Shown here: piece after piece, positions 55,158 through 64,000 of the stretch
How positions within the stretch are numbered: position 1 is the stretch's first letter
Layout of the letters: each line of letters opens with the position of its first letter
Assembly (NCBI RefSeq): GCF_019024325.1
Contig: NZ_JAFNJS010000004.1
Span: 62,001 to 126,000, forward strand
Reading direction: 5' to 3'
DNA: 64,000 nucleotides
DNA from: Falsiroseomonas tokyonensis
GTDB lineage: Bacteria; Pseudomonadota; Alphaproteobacteria; Acetobacterales; Acetobacteraceae
Translations under genes and position numbers: made by a program
Notes under the pieces: generated by a model
What the model was told of the DNA's origin: nothing
Databases searched by the model: none
Seen by the model: only the letters and a program-made list of their open reading frames with translations

Positions 55158-56033
55158 ATGCAGGTGCAACCGGTCGGTACGGATTTCGTGGCGGAGATCT
55201 CGGGCCTCGACCTGCGCCGCCCCCTGATGCCGGCCGATCTGGCGGCGGTGGAGGCGGCGGCGGATCGCTACGCCGTCCTGGTCTTCCGCGGCCAGGCGCT
55301 GGATGACGACCAGCAGATGGCCTTCGGCGCGGCGCTCGGCCCGCTGGAGCAGGAGACGGCGACGGTCGATGTCCACAAGCGCCGCCTGCAGCACGCCCAG
55401 ATGAACGACATCTCCAACCTGGACGAGCAGGGCCGGCTGCTGGCCGCGGATGACCGGCGGCGGATGTTCAACCTGGGCAACCGCCTTTGGCACAGCGACA
55501 GCAGCTTCAAGCGGGTGCCCGCCAAATACTCCATGCTGCATGCCCGCAGCGTGCCCCCCGCCGGCGGCAATACCGAATTCGCCGATATGCGCGCCGCCTG
55601 GGACGCGCTGCCGCCCGCCGAGCAGGACCGGCTGCGCGGTCTGGTGGCCGACCATTCGCTGATCTTCTCCCGCGCCATGCTCGGCTTCGGCGACTTCACG
55701 GCGGAGGAGCGGAAGAAATTCGCACCCGTGCCGCAGCGCCTGGTGCGCCGGCACCCGGGCTCCGGCCGCCTCTCGCTCTACCTGTCCTCCCATATCGGCC
55801 GGATCCAGGGCATGCCGGTGCCGGAGGCGATGGCCCTGCTGCGCGACCTGACGGAACACGCGACGCAGCGCCACTTCGTCTACGCCCATGAATGGCGCAA
55901 CCATGACCTGGTGCTGTGGGACAACCGCTGCACCATGCACCGCGCCCGGCCCTTCGAGGATACGCGCTACAAGCGCGACATGCGGCGCGTGACGCTGATG
56001 GATTCGGCGCCGACGCTGGACCAGGCGGCCTGA
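55158..56033 (+). CDS. TauD/TfdA-family alpha-ketoglutarate dioxygenase
   Basis: A 291-residue Fe(II)/2-oxoglutarate dioxygenase. Iron ligands H112 and D114 (WHSDSSF) and H261 (CTMHRARPF), with R-type 2-oxoglutarate contacts downstream, match TfdA. The substrate may be a carboxylate such as an aryloxyacetate, but only the family is certain. GGGGGAAA precedes the ATG. A FadR-type GntR regulator is immediately upstream. Confidence 0.92.
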   Translation: MQVQPVGTDFVAEISGLDLRRPLMPADLAAVEAAADRYAVLVFRGQALDDDQQMAFGAALGPLEQETATVDVHKRRLQHAQMNDISNLDEQGRLLAADDRRRMFNLGNRLWHSDSSFKRVPAKYSMLHARSVPPAGGNTEFADMRAAWDALPPAEQDRLRGLVADHSLIFSRAMLGFGDFTAEERKKFAPVPQRLVRRHPGSGRLSLYLSSHIGRIQGMPVPEAMALLRDLTEHATQRHFVYAHEWRNHDLVLWDNRCTMHRARPFEDTRYKRDMRRVTLMDSAPTLDQAA

Positions 56034-56174
56034 CGGCGCTGCGCTTCCCGCAGAACGGTTGACGCTGGATCCACCTGTTTGAGCTGGCCGCAAGGCGCGC
56101 CTTCACAGCTGGCGGAGATCGGCCGCGTGCCCTGGCCGCAGGGCGCGAATACGCCCAAGGGCTGGGGCGCAACC

Positions 56175-57191
56175 ATGCGCCCAGCCGAACCGAACCCCTT
56201 GCCAAGCCCGCCTGCCCTGCCCGCGCCGAGGCGGCAGGAGCTGATGGCCCATCTGCGCGACCTGGGCTGGCAGGAACTGCCCCTCGGGGCAGGGCCGCCC
56301 GCGCCGGACGGTCCGCTGCTGGTCGCGCATCCGGGGCATGGCCTGGCACTGCTCGCGCTCTCACCCGCGGGGGAAGGAAGGCTGGCGGAGGATCTGCGGC
56401 AGAGGCTGCGGGCGGGCGGGCCCGGCATCGCGCGCCTGCCGCTCATCCACCGCAGCCTCGGGCCGGGCGATGGCTGGCGCCTGAGCGGCATCCTCGACCA
56501 GGCCTTCGCCGAGGCCCCGCCGCTGGATCGGGACGGCCAGGCGGAGGACTGGATCGGGGCCGCGCGGCGGATGCTGCAGCCGGCGGCCGTGCCGCCCCGC
56601 CGCAGCCGGCCGCCGGCGCTGCTGCTGTTCTGGTGCGGCCTGCTGGCGGGTGCCGGCTCGCTGGCCGCGGTGCTGCAACTGCTGGGCCCGCCCCCTGCCC
56701 CACCCCCCGCGCCGATGGCGGAGGCTGCCCTGCCGTCCCGCCAGGCCGCGCCCGGCCCCGCCCCCGCGCTGCAGGCCGCGCCTTCGCCCGCCGATGCCGC
56801 GCCCCTGCCCCCTGCCGCCCAACCGCCTGCACCGGCTGCGCTGCCCCCGCCGCCGCCGGCGCCGCCCCTGCTGGCCGAGGCCGCGCCGCTGGAGGCGGCG
56901 CCGGAGGGTGCCGTCGCGCCTCGCATCTTCGTCCATCACCTGCCTGGCAGCAGCGCGGCCGCCGGCGCGCTGGCGGCCCGCGCGGCGCGCCTGGGCGGCA
57001 GCGTGGAGGTGCGCGACGTGCCCTTCACGCCGCCCACGCCGCAGGTGCGCTTCTTCCGCCCCTCCGACGAGGCGCTGGCACGCCGCCTGGCCGGCACGCT
57101 CGGCCCCGGCTGGCGGCTGCACGACCTGACGCGCTTCAGCCCGCGGCCCAGGCCCGGCACGCTGGAAATCTGGCTGCCGGCGGAGGAGTGA
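56175..57191 (+). CDS. Pro/Ala-rich membrane-anchored protein with LytR_C-like domain
   Basis: A 338-residue protein. An N-terminal soluble region (1-135) with a Leu-rich core is followed by a single helix (PALLLFWCGLLAGAGSLAAVLQL, about 140-162) and a long Pro/Ala-rich linker. A C-terminal domain starts at APRIFVHHLPGSSAA and contains VRFFRPSDEALARRLAGTL, the pattern of LytR C-terminal or SPOR-like modules. This layout suggests an inner-membrane protein that reaches the cell wall. Role unknown. Its stop directly abuts the convergent epoxide-hydrolase gene. Confidence 0.72.
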   Translation: MRPAEPNPLPSPPALPAPRRQELMAHLRDLGWQELPLGAGPPAPDGPLLVAHPGHGLALLALSPAGEGRLAEDLRQRLRAGGPGIARLPLIHRSLGPGDGWRLSGILDQAFAEAPPLDRDGQAEDWIGAARRMLQPAAVPPRRSRPPALLLFWCGLLAGAGSLAAVLQLLGPPPAPPPAPMAEAALPSRQAAPGPAPALQAAPSPADAAPLPPAAQPPAPAALPPPPPAPPLLAEAAPLEAAPEGAVAPRIFVHHLPGSSAAAGALAARAARLGGSVEVRDVPFTPPTPQVRFFRPSDEALARRLAGTLGPGWRLHDLTRFSPRPRPGTLEIWLPAEE

Positions 57192-58286
57192 TCAGGCGGC
57201 GAGAAAATCCCGCAGCAGGGCCAGCACGGCAGCCGGCTGTTCCTGCTGCACCCAATGCCCCGCGCCGCGCACCAGGTGCAGGCCGCGAAAATCGGCGCAG
57301 CCTTCCCGCTGCATGCGCGCCAGGGCGCCGGGGAACTGGTGGATGCCCCAGTCGCTGGCGCCGGCGACGAAGCAGGCCGGCACGGTGATGCGAAGGCCGC
57401 GGAACAGCGCCAGCTCCGCCGCATTCGCGCCGGTGGTGCCTGCGCGATAGGATTGCAGCCCGCCGGCAAATCCGGTGCGGGCATATTCAGCGGCATAGAC
57501 GGCCAGTTCCGCATCCGTCAGCCAGGGCGCCTCGCCCGTCGGCGCATAGGGCGCGACCGCTTCGGGCATCGTCGCCTGCAGCGGCATCACGTAGTAGTCG
57601 GGCAGCTTCGCCAATTCCCCCGCCGTCCAGCCGGACAGTTCGAAGGGCGTGTTGCCGGGCCAGTCGGCGCTCTTGTGATGGTAGTAGGCGCGCAGGAAGG
57701 CGTGCAGGCCCTGCGGCGGATGGTACATCTCGGCGGCGGCGTGACGCTCGGCATAGTACCACTGGTAGTGCTTGCGCGGCGGGTCCAGCGCGGCCAGCGC
57801 CGCATGCACATCCGCCGCATTGGGCAAGGGGCGCGGCGGCACGCCGGCGAAGGGCGCGCTCATCAACGCCACGCGGCGAAAGACATCGGGACGGATCAGC
57901 GCGCAGCTGGCGGCGACGGGCGAGCCGTAGTCGTGGCCCACCACCGCATGCAGCGCGGGAATGCCGAGAACCTCCAGCAGCGCAAGCTGGTCGCGCACGA
58001 TATTGGTCAGCAGGAAGGGCGCCAGCGGCTCGTCATAGCCCGCGCTCCATCCCGTGGTGCGGCCATAGCCGCGCAGATCGGGGGCGAGGACGTGATAGCC
58101 CGCCTCCGCCAGGCCGGGCATGACCTTGCGCCAGGAGAAGGCGAGTTCGGGAAAGCCGTGCAGCAGCAGAACCGCGGGCTGTCCCGGCTGCCCGGCTTCC
58201 AGCAGATGCACCGCGAGGCCGTTCACATCGGGGACGATGCGGCTGCGCAGCCCTTCGTGTAGCAGCTTCGGGTCGAGCGGCGTCAT
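57192..58286 (-). CDS. Epoxide hydrolase-like alpha/beta hydrolase
   Basis: A 364-residue alpha/beta hydrolase of the epoxide hydrolase/haloalkane dehalogenase group. Oxyanion HGFPE (43-47), nucleophile D119 in GHDYG, cap-domain tyrosines in HYQWYY, and the late His in GAGHWVQQE are visible, as needed for ester-intermediate hydrolysis of epoxides. The start at 58286 is divergent from the aminotransferase gene 96 bp away. Confidence 0.9.
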   Translation of the reverse strand: MTPLDPKLLHEGLRSRIVPDVNGLAVHLLEAGQPGQPAVLLLHGFPELAFSWRKVMPGLAEAGYHVLAPDLRGYGRTTGWSAGYDEPLAPFLLTNIVRDQLALLEVLGIPALHAVVGHDYGSPVAASCALIRPDVFRRVALMSAPFAGVPPRPLPNAADVHAALAALDPPRKHYQWYYAERHAAAEMYHPPQGLHAFLRAYYHHKSADWPGNTPFELSGWTAGELAKLPDYYVMPLQATMPEAVAPYAPTGEAPWLTDAELAVYAAEYARTGFAGGLQSYRAGTTGANAAELALFRGLRITVPACFVAGASDWGIHQFPGALARMQREGCADFRGLHLVRGAGHWVQQEQPAAVLALLRDFLAA

Positions 58287-58382
58287 CGCGATCCTCTACG
58301 TCTTGCCGTCCCGGCGGGGTTGTCTTGCCGGTGCCGGCGGGGCCGCGCACACTCGCCCGAAGGTCGCGAGGGAACAAGCTTC

Positions 58383-59291
58383 ATGTGGCAGGCCCACACC
58401 ATCATCCACAACGGCACGGCGATGCCCTTCGCGGAGGCGCGACTGCATCCGCTGTCCGTCGCGGTCGCCTATGGCGTGGCGGTGTTCGAGGGGCTGCGCG
58501 CCTATCGCAACCCGGCCGATGGCAGCTTCAGCGTCTTCCGCCTGGACGAGCATCTGGCGCGGCTGCAGCAGGGCATGAAGGTGATGCGCTTCGATGCGCC
58601 GCCGAGCACGGAAGTGCTGCGCGAAGCGGTGCTGGAGGTGGTGCGGCTGAACGCGCCGGATGACGACGCCTATATCCGCCTGCAGGCGCAGATCGAGACC
58701 CTCGGCACGCTGGCCAGCACCGGGCCGGTGGGCTGGGTGGTGGCGGCGCTGCCGCGCGAGCGTTCGGCAAAATTCGCCACGGGGCTGGCCGCCACCGTCT
58801 CCTCCTGGATCCGCATCTCGGACAATGCGATGCCGCCGCGCATCAAGGCCTCGGCGAACTATCACGCCAGCCGCCTGGCGAATCTGCAGGCGCGGGCCGA
58901 TGGCTACGACAGTGCGCTGCTGCTGACGCAGCGCGGCAAGCTGTCCGAGGCCGCATCCGCCTGCATCTTCCTGCTGCGCGACGGCGTGCTGGTGACGCCG
59001 GGCAAGTCCAGCGACATCCTGGAAAGCGTGACGCGGGAGACGGTGCTGACACTGGCGGCGGAGGCCGGCCTTCCTGTGGAACAGCGCGACGTGGACCGCA
59101 CCGAGCTCTACGTGGCCGAGGAGGTCTTCCTCTGCGGCACGGGGCAGGAGCTGGTGGCCGTGACCAGCGTGGACCGACTGCCGGTGGGCGATGGCCGGCC
59201 GGGCGCGGTGACGCAGCGTTTGCAGTCAGCCTATGAGGCGGTGGTGCGGGGCACCACCAACGCCCATCCGGAATGGCGCGCGCGGGTCTAG
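58383..59291 (+). CDS. Branched-chain amino acid aminotransferase
   Basis: A 302-residue fold-type IV aminotransferase. The PLP lysine is K155 in PRIKASANYH, with GVFEGLRAY and the late LSEAASACIFLLRDGVL. It is the length of IlvE, which makes leucine, isoleucine and valine; D-amino acid aminotransferase or another class IV member cannot be fully ruled out. ATG at 58383 after GAGGGA. Confidence 0.88.
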   Translation: MWQAHTIIHNGTAMPFAEARLHPLSVAVAYGVAVFEGLRAYRNPADGSFSVFRLDEHLARLQQGMKVMRFDAPPSTEVLREAVLEVVRLNAPDDDAYIRLQAQIETLGTLASTGPVGWVVAALPRERSAKFATGLAATVSSWIRISDNAMPPRIKASANYHASRLANLQARADGYDSALLLTQRGKLSEAASACIFLLRDGVLVTPGKSSDILESVTRETVLTLAAEAGLPVEQRDVDRTELYVAEEVFLCGTGQELVAVTSVDRLPVGDGRPGAVTQRLQSAYEAVVRGTTNAHPEWRARV

Positions 59292-59331
59292 ATCCGTTTC
59301 ACCGACAGTGAAGACGGTGAAACGGATCTAG
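59288..59331. terminator. Terminator of the aminotransferase gene
   Basis: 16-bp perfect arms CTAGATCCGTTTCACC and GGTGAAACGGATCTAG around a 12-nt loop, overlapping the TAG stop. It lies before the 55-nt repeat and separates this gene from convergent hyuA. Confidence 0.8.
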
Positions 59332-59338
59332 CTAAATG

Positions 59339-59393
59339 TCTGAACGCATTTTCCGAACCGCCTTGCGAAGCCGCAAGGCTTGAAACTGCGCTA
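59339..59393 (-). repeat. 55-nt palindromic repeat, copy B
   Basis: Second copy of the element at 32319-32373, same length, 46/55 identical. It provides the TAG stop of hyuA. The core GCCTTGC-GAAGCC-GCAAGGC is unchanged. Confidence 0.8.
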
Positions 59394-61442
59394 GCCGAAT
59401 TCCACCACGAGGTTCAGCGCCGCATCGACGGTGGCGCGCGATGCGGGCGGCAATACCAGCGTGCTTTCGCGCTCCTCCACCAGCGCCGGACCGGCGAGCC
59501 TGTCGCCGGGGCGCAGCGCCGTGCGGTCATGCACCTCGGCCTGCACGAAGCCGGTACCGAACCAGGCCTGGCGCGTGCCTTTCAGCGACCGCGCCGCACC
59601 GTCGCGCGCGCGCGCCAGCTCCAGCTTCGGCGTCGGGCCGGCGACGATGACGCGCCAGCCTACCGTCTCCACGGGCAGCCCGGCCTCGATGCGGCCATAG
59701 AGGCGGCGGTATTCCTGTTCGAAAGCGGCGCGCAGCGAATCGCGGTCCAGCGCCGTCACCTCCGCCTCGACCTGGTAGCCCTGGCCGGCATAGCGCATGG
59801 CGGCGATGCGGCGGATGGTGATGTCCGTGACCCCGGCCTCCGCCACCATGGCGCGGCCCTCCGCCTCCAGTTCCGCCAGCATGCGGTGCAGCGCATCGAG
59901 ATCGAGCGTCGCCAGCGGCGCCACCATGGCGCGCAGCAGCGCGAAGGAGATGGGCGCGGCCAGAAATCCGAAAGCCGAGGCGACGCCGGCGCCGGGCGGC
60001 GAAACCAGTTTCGGCAGGCCGAGCTTCATGGCGATGGCGCAGGCATGCACCGGCCCGGCGCCGCCGATCGGCACCATGGTATAGCCCTCGATCCGCCGCG
60101 CCTTTTCCAGCGCATGCACGGCGGCGGCCTGGGCCATGGACTGGTTCACCGTCTCATGCACCGCCCAGGCCGCCTCCAGCGCGGACAGGCCCAGCGGCTT
60201 GCCGATATTTCTGGAAATTGCGCGCTCGGCCGCGGCCACGTCCAGCGTCATGTCGCCGCCCAAGAAACTGTTCGGCGCGAGGTAGCCGAGCAGCAGATCC
60301 GCATCTGTCACTGTGGGCAGCGTGCCGCCCAGCCCGTAGCAAGCCGGGCCCGGATCGCTGCTGGCGCTGTCCGGACCCACGCGGATCAAGCCGAGCCGAT
60401 CGACGCGCGCGATGGAGCCACCGCCGGCGCCGATCTCGATCATCTCGATCACCGGTACCTTCAGCGGGAACCCGCTGCCTTTTCGGAACCGGTCAACTCG
60501 AGAAACTTCGAAATCGAGGCTGCGCTGCGGCTCCCCGCCATCGATCAGCGCGGCCTTGGCCGTGGTGCCGCCCATGTCGAAGCAGAGGATGTCTTCGGCG
60601 CCCGCGCTTTCGCCAATGACGCGTGCCGCCTGCACGCCGCCCGCCGGGCCGGATTGCACCAGGCGGATCGGGTGCCGGGCCGCCACATCCTCCCGCACCG
60701 TGCCGCCATCGGACAGCATCAGGAAGAGCGGGCCGGTGAGGCCGGCGCCGCGCAGCCCATCGCCGAGCCGCGCGAGATAGCGTTCGAAGACCGGCTGCAC
60801 ATAGGCGTTGCAGATGGTGGTGGTGCCGCGCTCGTATTCGCCGATCTCGGGCACGAGGTCCGAGGAAAGGCACAGCGTCAGCCCCGGCGCCTCCTGCCGC
60901 GCGAGCTCCGCCAGGCGGCGTTCATGCACGGGGTTGAGGAAGGCGTGCAGCAGGCAGATGGCCAGCGCCTGCGCGCCACCGTCGCGCAGCGCGCGGATTT
61001 GTGCCCGCGCGGCCGCTTCATCCAGCGGCGTCAGCACGCTGCCATCGGCGCGCAGACGCTCGGGCACGCCGAGGCGCAGGCGCCGCGGCACCAGCGGATC
61101 GGGGCGGCGCATGAACAGGTCGTAGGTGTCGTGGCGCAGCTCCGTGCCGATCTCCGGCACGTCCCGGAAGCCTTCGGTGGTGAGGAAGCCGGTCGGCACG
61201 CCGCGGCGCTCGATCAGCGCATTGGCGACCAGGGTGGTGCCGTGGATCACATGGCGCACCTGTTCCGGCGCCACGCCGTGCTGCGCCAGCAGGCCCGCGA
61301 TGCCGGCGAGCACCGCCTGCTCCGGCGCATGTGGCGTGGTCAGCACCTTGCCGTTGAACAGGCGGCCGTCGCGCGTGTCGAGCAGCACGAAATCGGTGAA
61401 GGTGCCGCCGATATCAACGCCGATCTGCCAGGGCGGCGTCAC
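59391..61442 (-). CDS. hyuA: Hydantoinase/oxoprolinase A subunit
   Basis: A 683-residue ATP-dependent hydrolase of the HyuA/OPLAH superfamily. The N-terminal IGVDIGGTFTD (about 7-17) is the ATP-type phosphate loop, and GGTTAKAAL and VPIGGAGPVHA follow. It would cleave hydantoin, 5-oxoproline or acetone-type substrates with HyuB. Its start overlaps the HyuB stop as ATGA. The stop is supplied by the 55-nt repeat. Confidence 0.92.
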   Translation of the reverse strand: MTPPWQIGVDIGGTFTDFVLLDTRDGRLFNGKVLTTPHAPEQAVLAGIAGLLAQHGVAPEQVRHVIHGTTLVANALIERRGVPTGFLTTEGFRDVPEIGTELRHDTYDLFMRRPDPLVPRRLRLGVPERLRADGSVLTPLDEAAARAQIRALRDGGAQALAICLLHAFLNPVHERRLAELARQEAPGLTLCLSSDLVPEIGEYERGTTTICNAYVQPVFERYLARLGDGLRGAGLTGPLFLMLSDGGTVREDVAARHPIRLVQSGPAGGVQAARVIGESAGAEDILCFDMGGTTAKAALIDGGEPQRSLDFEVSRVDRFRKGSGFPLKVPVIEMIEIGAGGGSIARVDRLGLIRVGPDSASSDPGPACYGLGGTLPTVTDADLLLGYLAPNSFLGGDMTLDVAAAERAISRNIGKPLGLSALEAAWAVHETVNQSMAQAAAVHALEKARRIEGYTMVPIGGAGPVHACAIAMKLGLPKLVSPPGAGVASAFGFLAAPISFALLRAMVAPLATLDLDALHRMLAELEAEGRAMVAEAGVTDITIRRIAAMRYAGQGYQVEAEVTALDRDSLRAAFEQEYRRLYGRIEAGLPVETVGWRVIVAGPTPKLELARARDGAARSLKGTRQAWFGTGFVQAEVHDRTALRPGDRLAGPALVEERESTLVLPPASRATVDAALNLVVEFG

Positions 61443-63034
61443 ACGTAGCCCTCCGCGGCGTCCGCATCGCGCGCGGTGGCGCTGCGCTCGGCCGGCGGGC
61501 CGAAGCCGCCGCCGCCGGGGGTTTCGAAGACCAGCGTGTCGCCAGGTTGCAGGACGAGGCGCGCCTTGGCCGCCACCTGCGCGCCATTCAGCAGGTCCCG
61601 CCCCCCGCGCCCGGCCTCGCCGCCCAGCAAGCCGCGCGGCGGGTGCTGCACGCGTTCGTGGCGGTAGGTGGCGGTGACGGGCTTGCCGCCGATCACGCGG
61701 AAGCCGAGGCGCTGGCCGAGGCCGCCGCGCATCGCGCCATCGCCGCCGCTGCCGGGGATCAGCGACTTCTCCGTGATCAGCATGGGCGCCGCATTCTCGA
61801 ACTGCTCCACCGGCTGCGTCGCGACGTTGGAGGGGAAGGACAGGCAGGCGGCGCCGTCATGGCTGGCCGCCGCGCCATGGCCGCCATTCATGAAGAACAT
61901 GCGGACGTAGCGGCGGCCATCGGCGTGCTCGCCGGTGAAGTACACATTCCACAATGGGCTGCCGGATTCCGCCACGACGCGATCCGGAATCAGCTTTCCG
62001 AGTGCCGAGAGCACCAGCATCGGCAGGTAATGCCCCGTGAGGTGCCGGCCCCAGACCGGCGCGGGGCGGCGAGGGTTCACGATGGAGCCCTCGGGCGCAA
62101 TCAGCGTGATCGGGCGGAAGCAGCCGTCATTGTTCGGCGTGGTGGGGTCGAAGGCGCATTTCACCGCGTAGTTGGAATAGGCGCGCGAGAAATTCAGCGG
62201 CGAGTTCACGGGGCGCGCGATCTGCGCATCCGTGCCGGTGAAGTCGAGCGTGAGCTGGTCACCCTTCACTTCCAGCCGCAGCCGGATGGTGACGGGATGC
62301 TCGAAGCCATCGGCCGTGACCTCGTCGAACACCTCGCCATCCGGCACCGCCGCGATCGCCTCCCGCATCGCGCGTTCCGACCGCGCGAAGATCTCGGCAG
62401 AGAGCGCATCCGCATCCGCGATGCCTTCCTCGGCCAGGATGCGCAGCAGCCGCGGCGCCGCCTGGTCGTACATGGCGAATTGCGCGCGAAGGTCGCCCAG
62501 CACTTCCTCCGGCAGGCGGAGATTGGCTTCGAGGAAGGCGAAGACGTCCTCGTTCTCCACACCGCCGCGCAGGATGCGGGCGACGGGGATGGTGAGGCCT
62601 TCCTCCCAGGAATCGCGCGCCTCCACGCTCGGCGCGCCGCCGATGTCGGTGGCGTGGAAGGTGCTGCCGATCCAGGCGGTGATGCGGCCGCCGGCGAAGA
62701 TCGGCTTGACCATGGTGATGTCGTTCAGATGGCCGGTGCCGAGATAGCCGTCATTCGAGATCAGCACATCGCCATCCACCAGCCGCGCCGCCGGGATCTT
62801 CCGCAGCATGGCGGCCAGGGTCACCGGCATGGTGCCGACGAAGCTGGGGACCGAGCGGGAGGACTGCGCGAATTGCCGTCCGGCGCTGTCCATCAGGCCC
62901 ACGGCCATGTCCCAGTTGTCGCGCACAACTGACGAAAAGCTGGTGCGAACGAAGGTCTCGGCCGCCTCGTCCATCAGGCCGGCGATGCGCGCCCAGGCGG
63001 TGCCGAGGCGCAGCGCGGAAAGGGGTTCGGTCAT
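61439..63034 (-). CDS. hyuB: Hydantoinase/oxoprolinase B subunit
   Basis: A 531-residue HyuB-family protein: DGYLGTGHLNDITMVKPIF, a conserved FTGTDAQIARPVNSPLN and GSPLWNVYFTGEH. It partners HyuA. It starts at ATG 63034, overlapping the TPP-enzyme stop as ATGA. The two form the catalytic pair of the operon. Confidence 0.92.
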   Translation of the reverse strand: MTEPLSALRLGTAWARIAGLMDEAAETFVRTSFSSVVRDNWDMAVGLMDSAGRQFAQSSRSVPSFVGTMPVTLAAMLRKIPAARLVDGDVLISNDGYLGTGHLNDITMVKPIFAGGRITAWIGSTFHATDIGGAPSVEARDSWEEGLTIPVARILRGGVENEDVFAFLEANLRLPEEVLGDLRAQFAMYDQAAPRLLRILAEEGIADADALSAEIFARSERAMREAIAAVPDGEVFDEVTADGFEHPVTIRLRLEVKGDQLTLDFTGTDAQIARPVNSPLNFSRAYSNYAVKCAFDPTTPNNDGCFRPITLIAPEGSIVNPRRPAPVWGRHLTGHYLPMLVLSALGKLIPDRVVAESGSPLWNVYFTGEHADGRRYVRMFFMNGGHGAAASHDGAACLSFPSNVATQPVEQFENAAPMLITEKSLIPGSGGDGAMRGGLGQRLGFRVIGGKPVTATYRHERVQHPPRGLLGGEAGRGGRDLLNGAQVAAKARLVLQPGDTLVFETPGGGGFGPPAERSATARDADAAEGYV

Positions 63035-64000
63035 CCACGCATCGCCTGCAGCTGCGCGGGGTAGCCTGCGGGGTTGACCTGCACGTCGATCAGGCTGGGC
63101 CCATCCACCGCGAAGGCCGCGCGAAGGGCCGTGCGGTAGCCCTCGGGCGTATTGGCATGGAAGCCACGCACGCCAAAACCCTCCGCCACCTGCGCGAAGT
63201 TCGTGGGCGTGAAGGCGACGCCGGCCGGGGCCAGCTGGCGCTGCTGCTGCTTGATGTCGATCAGCGACAGGGCGCTGTCGTTGAACACCACCACCACCAG
63301 CTTCGCGCCGGTCTGCGCGGCGGTGGCCAATTCGCCGATGCACATCATCAGCCCCCCATCGCCGGTGAAGGCGAGGCCGCCCCGCGCCGGATCATGCAGC
63401 GCCGCCGCCAGCGCCGCCGGCAGGGCGAAGCCCATGGAGGCCAGGCCATTCGAGATCAGCAGGTCGCGCGGCTGCTCACATTGCCAGAAGGCGGTGGCGG
63501 AGAACATGTGCGCCCCGGCATCCACCGCCACGCGCGGCGCGTGCCCGGCGGCGCGCGCCTCCTGCTGCGCCAGCCGCACGATGTCGGGCGGGGAGACGCC
63601 GCCCTGCCCCTTCCATTCCAGCGCCGCCAGCGCATCCGCGCGCAGCGTCGCAATCTCCGCCGCCGTCCAGTCCGAAGGCCGCGGCCGCAGCCTGGCGAGG
63701 CTCACCGCGAGGTCACCATGCAGCGCCGCGGTCGGCGCGGCGTAGCGCACCGGATGCGGCCGCAGCGCGAGGTCCAGAATTGGCGCGGCATAGCGCCAGG
63801 GCTGCAGGATCAGCTCCACCGGATCCAGCCCGAGTTGGATGATGAGATCCGCCGCGCCGACGCAGGGCGCCTCCAGCGAGCCGCCCGTGAAGAGGCCGGC
63901 ATAGAGCGGATGCGCATCCGGCATCACGCCCTTCGCCTTGTAGGTGACCAGCACGGGGCAGCCCAGCGCCTCCGCCAGGCCACGCAGCGCCGCAGCCGCC
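63031..64000 (-). CDS. TPP-dependent enzyme (acetolactate synthase-like), cut by window edge
   Basis: The last 322 codons of a larger gene running off the right edge. It contains the C-terminal TPP domain motif: GDGGLMM, then VVVVFNDSALSLI, as in AHAS/benzoylformate decarboxylase-like enzymes. Substrate unknown; the hyuBA pair follows with an ATGA overlap, so the three likely share a pathway. The N-terminal half is not visible. Confidence 0.85.
   Translation of the reverse strand, partial: AAAALRGLAEALGCPVLVTYKAKGVMPDAHPLYAGLFTGGSLEAPCVGAADLIIQLGLDPVELILQPWRYAAPILDLALRPHPVRYAAPTAALHGDLAVSLARLRPRPSDWTAAEIATLRADALAALEWKGQGGVSPPDIVRLAQQEARAAGHAPRVAVDAGAHMFSATAFWQCEQPRDLLISNGLASMGFALPAALAAALHDPARGGLAFTGDGGLMMCIGELATAAQTGAKLVVVVFNDSALSLIDIKQQQRQLAPAGVAFTPTNFAQVAEGFGVRGFHANTPEGYRTALRAAFAVDGPSLIDVQVNPAGYPAQLQAMRG

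Overview
The window is about 70% G+C bacterial chromosome and reads as an alphaproteobacterium of the Acetobacteraceae (Roseomonas-like). The reasons are the tlpA/argH/lptM/lysA/DUF4175 gene set, an alphaproteobacterial-type rpsI with a long N-terminal extension, type-2 argC, DUF2852, DUF4170 and DUF1232 genes, and three stand-alone Bug-type tricarboxylate receptors. That placement is inference from gene content. I see no rRNA, tRNA, CRISPR array, phage gene or transposase. Genes are tightly packed, and seven neighbouring pairs share a 4-bp ATGA stop/start overlap.

Layout. 0-8.7 kb: end of a GNAT gene, a DUF4175/TIGR02302 membrane protein, lysA, a two-part regulatory insert (oxidoreductase/HxlR and DUF2852/TetR), then lptM, argH and divergent tlpA. 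8.7-16.1 kb: M29 aminopeptidase, cyclase-family hydrolase, a GMC oxidoreductase-SDR operon, an RTX-repeat protein, a Bug receptor and a class II cytochrome c. 16.2-25.2 kb: cytochrome b561-like protein, membrane protein, ankyrin protein, an operon of an alpha/beta-hydrolase-like protein and an SDR that both lack key catalytic residues, DUF3750, an envelope cluster (Rap1a-like, glycine-zipper lipoprotein, M23 peptidase), LysR, and small proteins. 25.2-30.6 kb: a 164-nt hairpin, then a Mn/Fe ABC transporter operon with MntR and a sterol desaturase, governed by a palindromic operator and interrupted by a 141-nt double palindrome. 30.8-38.6 kb: cold-shock protein, tandem lipoprotein paralogues, gamma carbonic anhydrase, argC, rpsI, rplM, DUF1232, VOC, aldehyde dehydrogenase and a second Bug receptor. 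38.6-49.2 kb: pentonate-type dehydratase, a cupin/hydrolase/cyclophilin-like operon opposite LysR, an M20 amidohydrolase, a hybrid histidine kinase without its phospho-accepting histidine, a third Bug receptor and an SdrD-B-like protein. 49.2-64 kb: methylcrotonyl-CoA carboxylase (mccBA), OmpA-like porin, GntR, TfdA-like dioxygenase, a proline-rich anchored protein, epoxide hydrolase, branched-chain aminotransferase, and a hydantoinase operon running off the right edge behind a TPP enzyme.

How the parts work together. The best-resolved unit is the metal operon: the receptor carries the His-His-Glu-Asp ligand set of Mn/Fe carriers, the regulator carries all six MntR metal ligands at exact spacing, and a 16-bp perfect palindrome covers the promoter. 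The rest is amino-acid biosynthesis (lysA, argH, argC, ilvE-like), leucine/isoprenoid catabolism (mcc), organic-acid and sugar-acid scavenging, and envelope proteins. No single block stands out as a complete unknown system. The strongest leads are the 164-nt hairpin, a 55-nt repeat that supplies the stop codon of two genes, the palindrome inside the mnt operon, and several enzymes that have lost catalytic residues.
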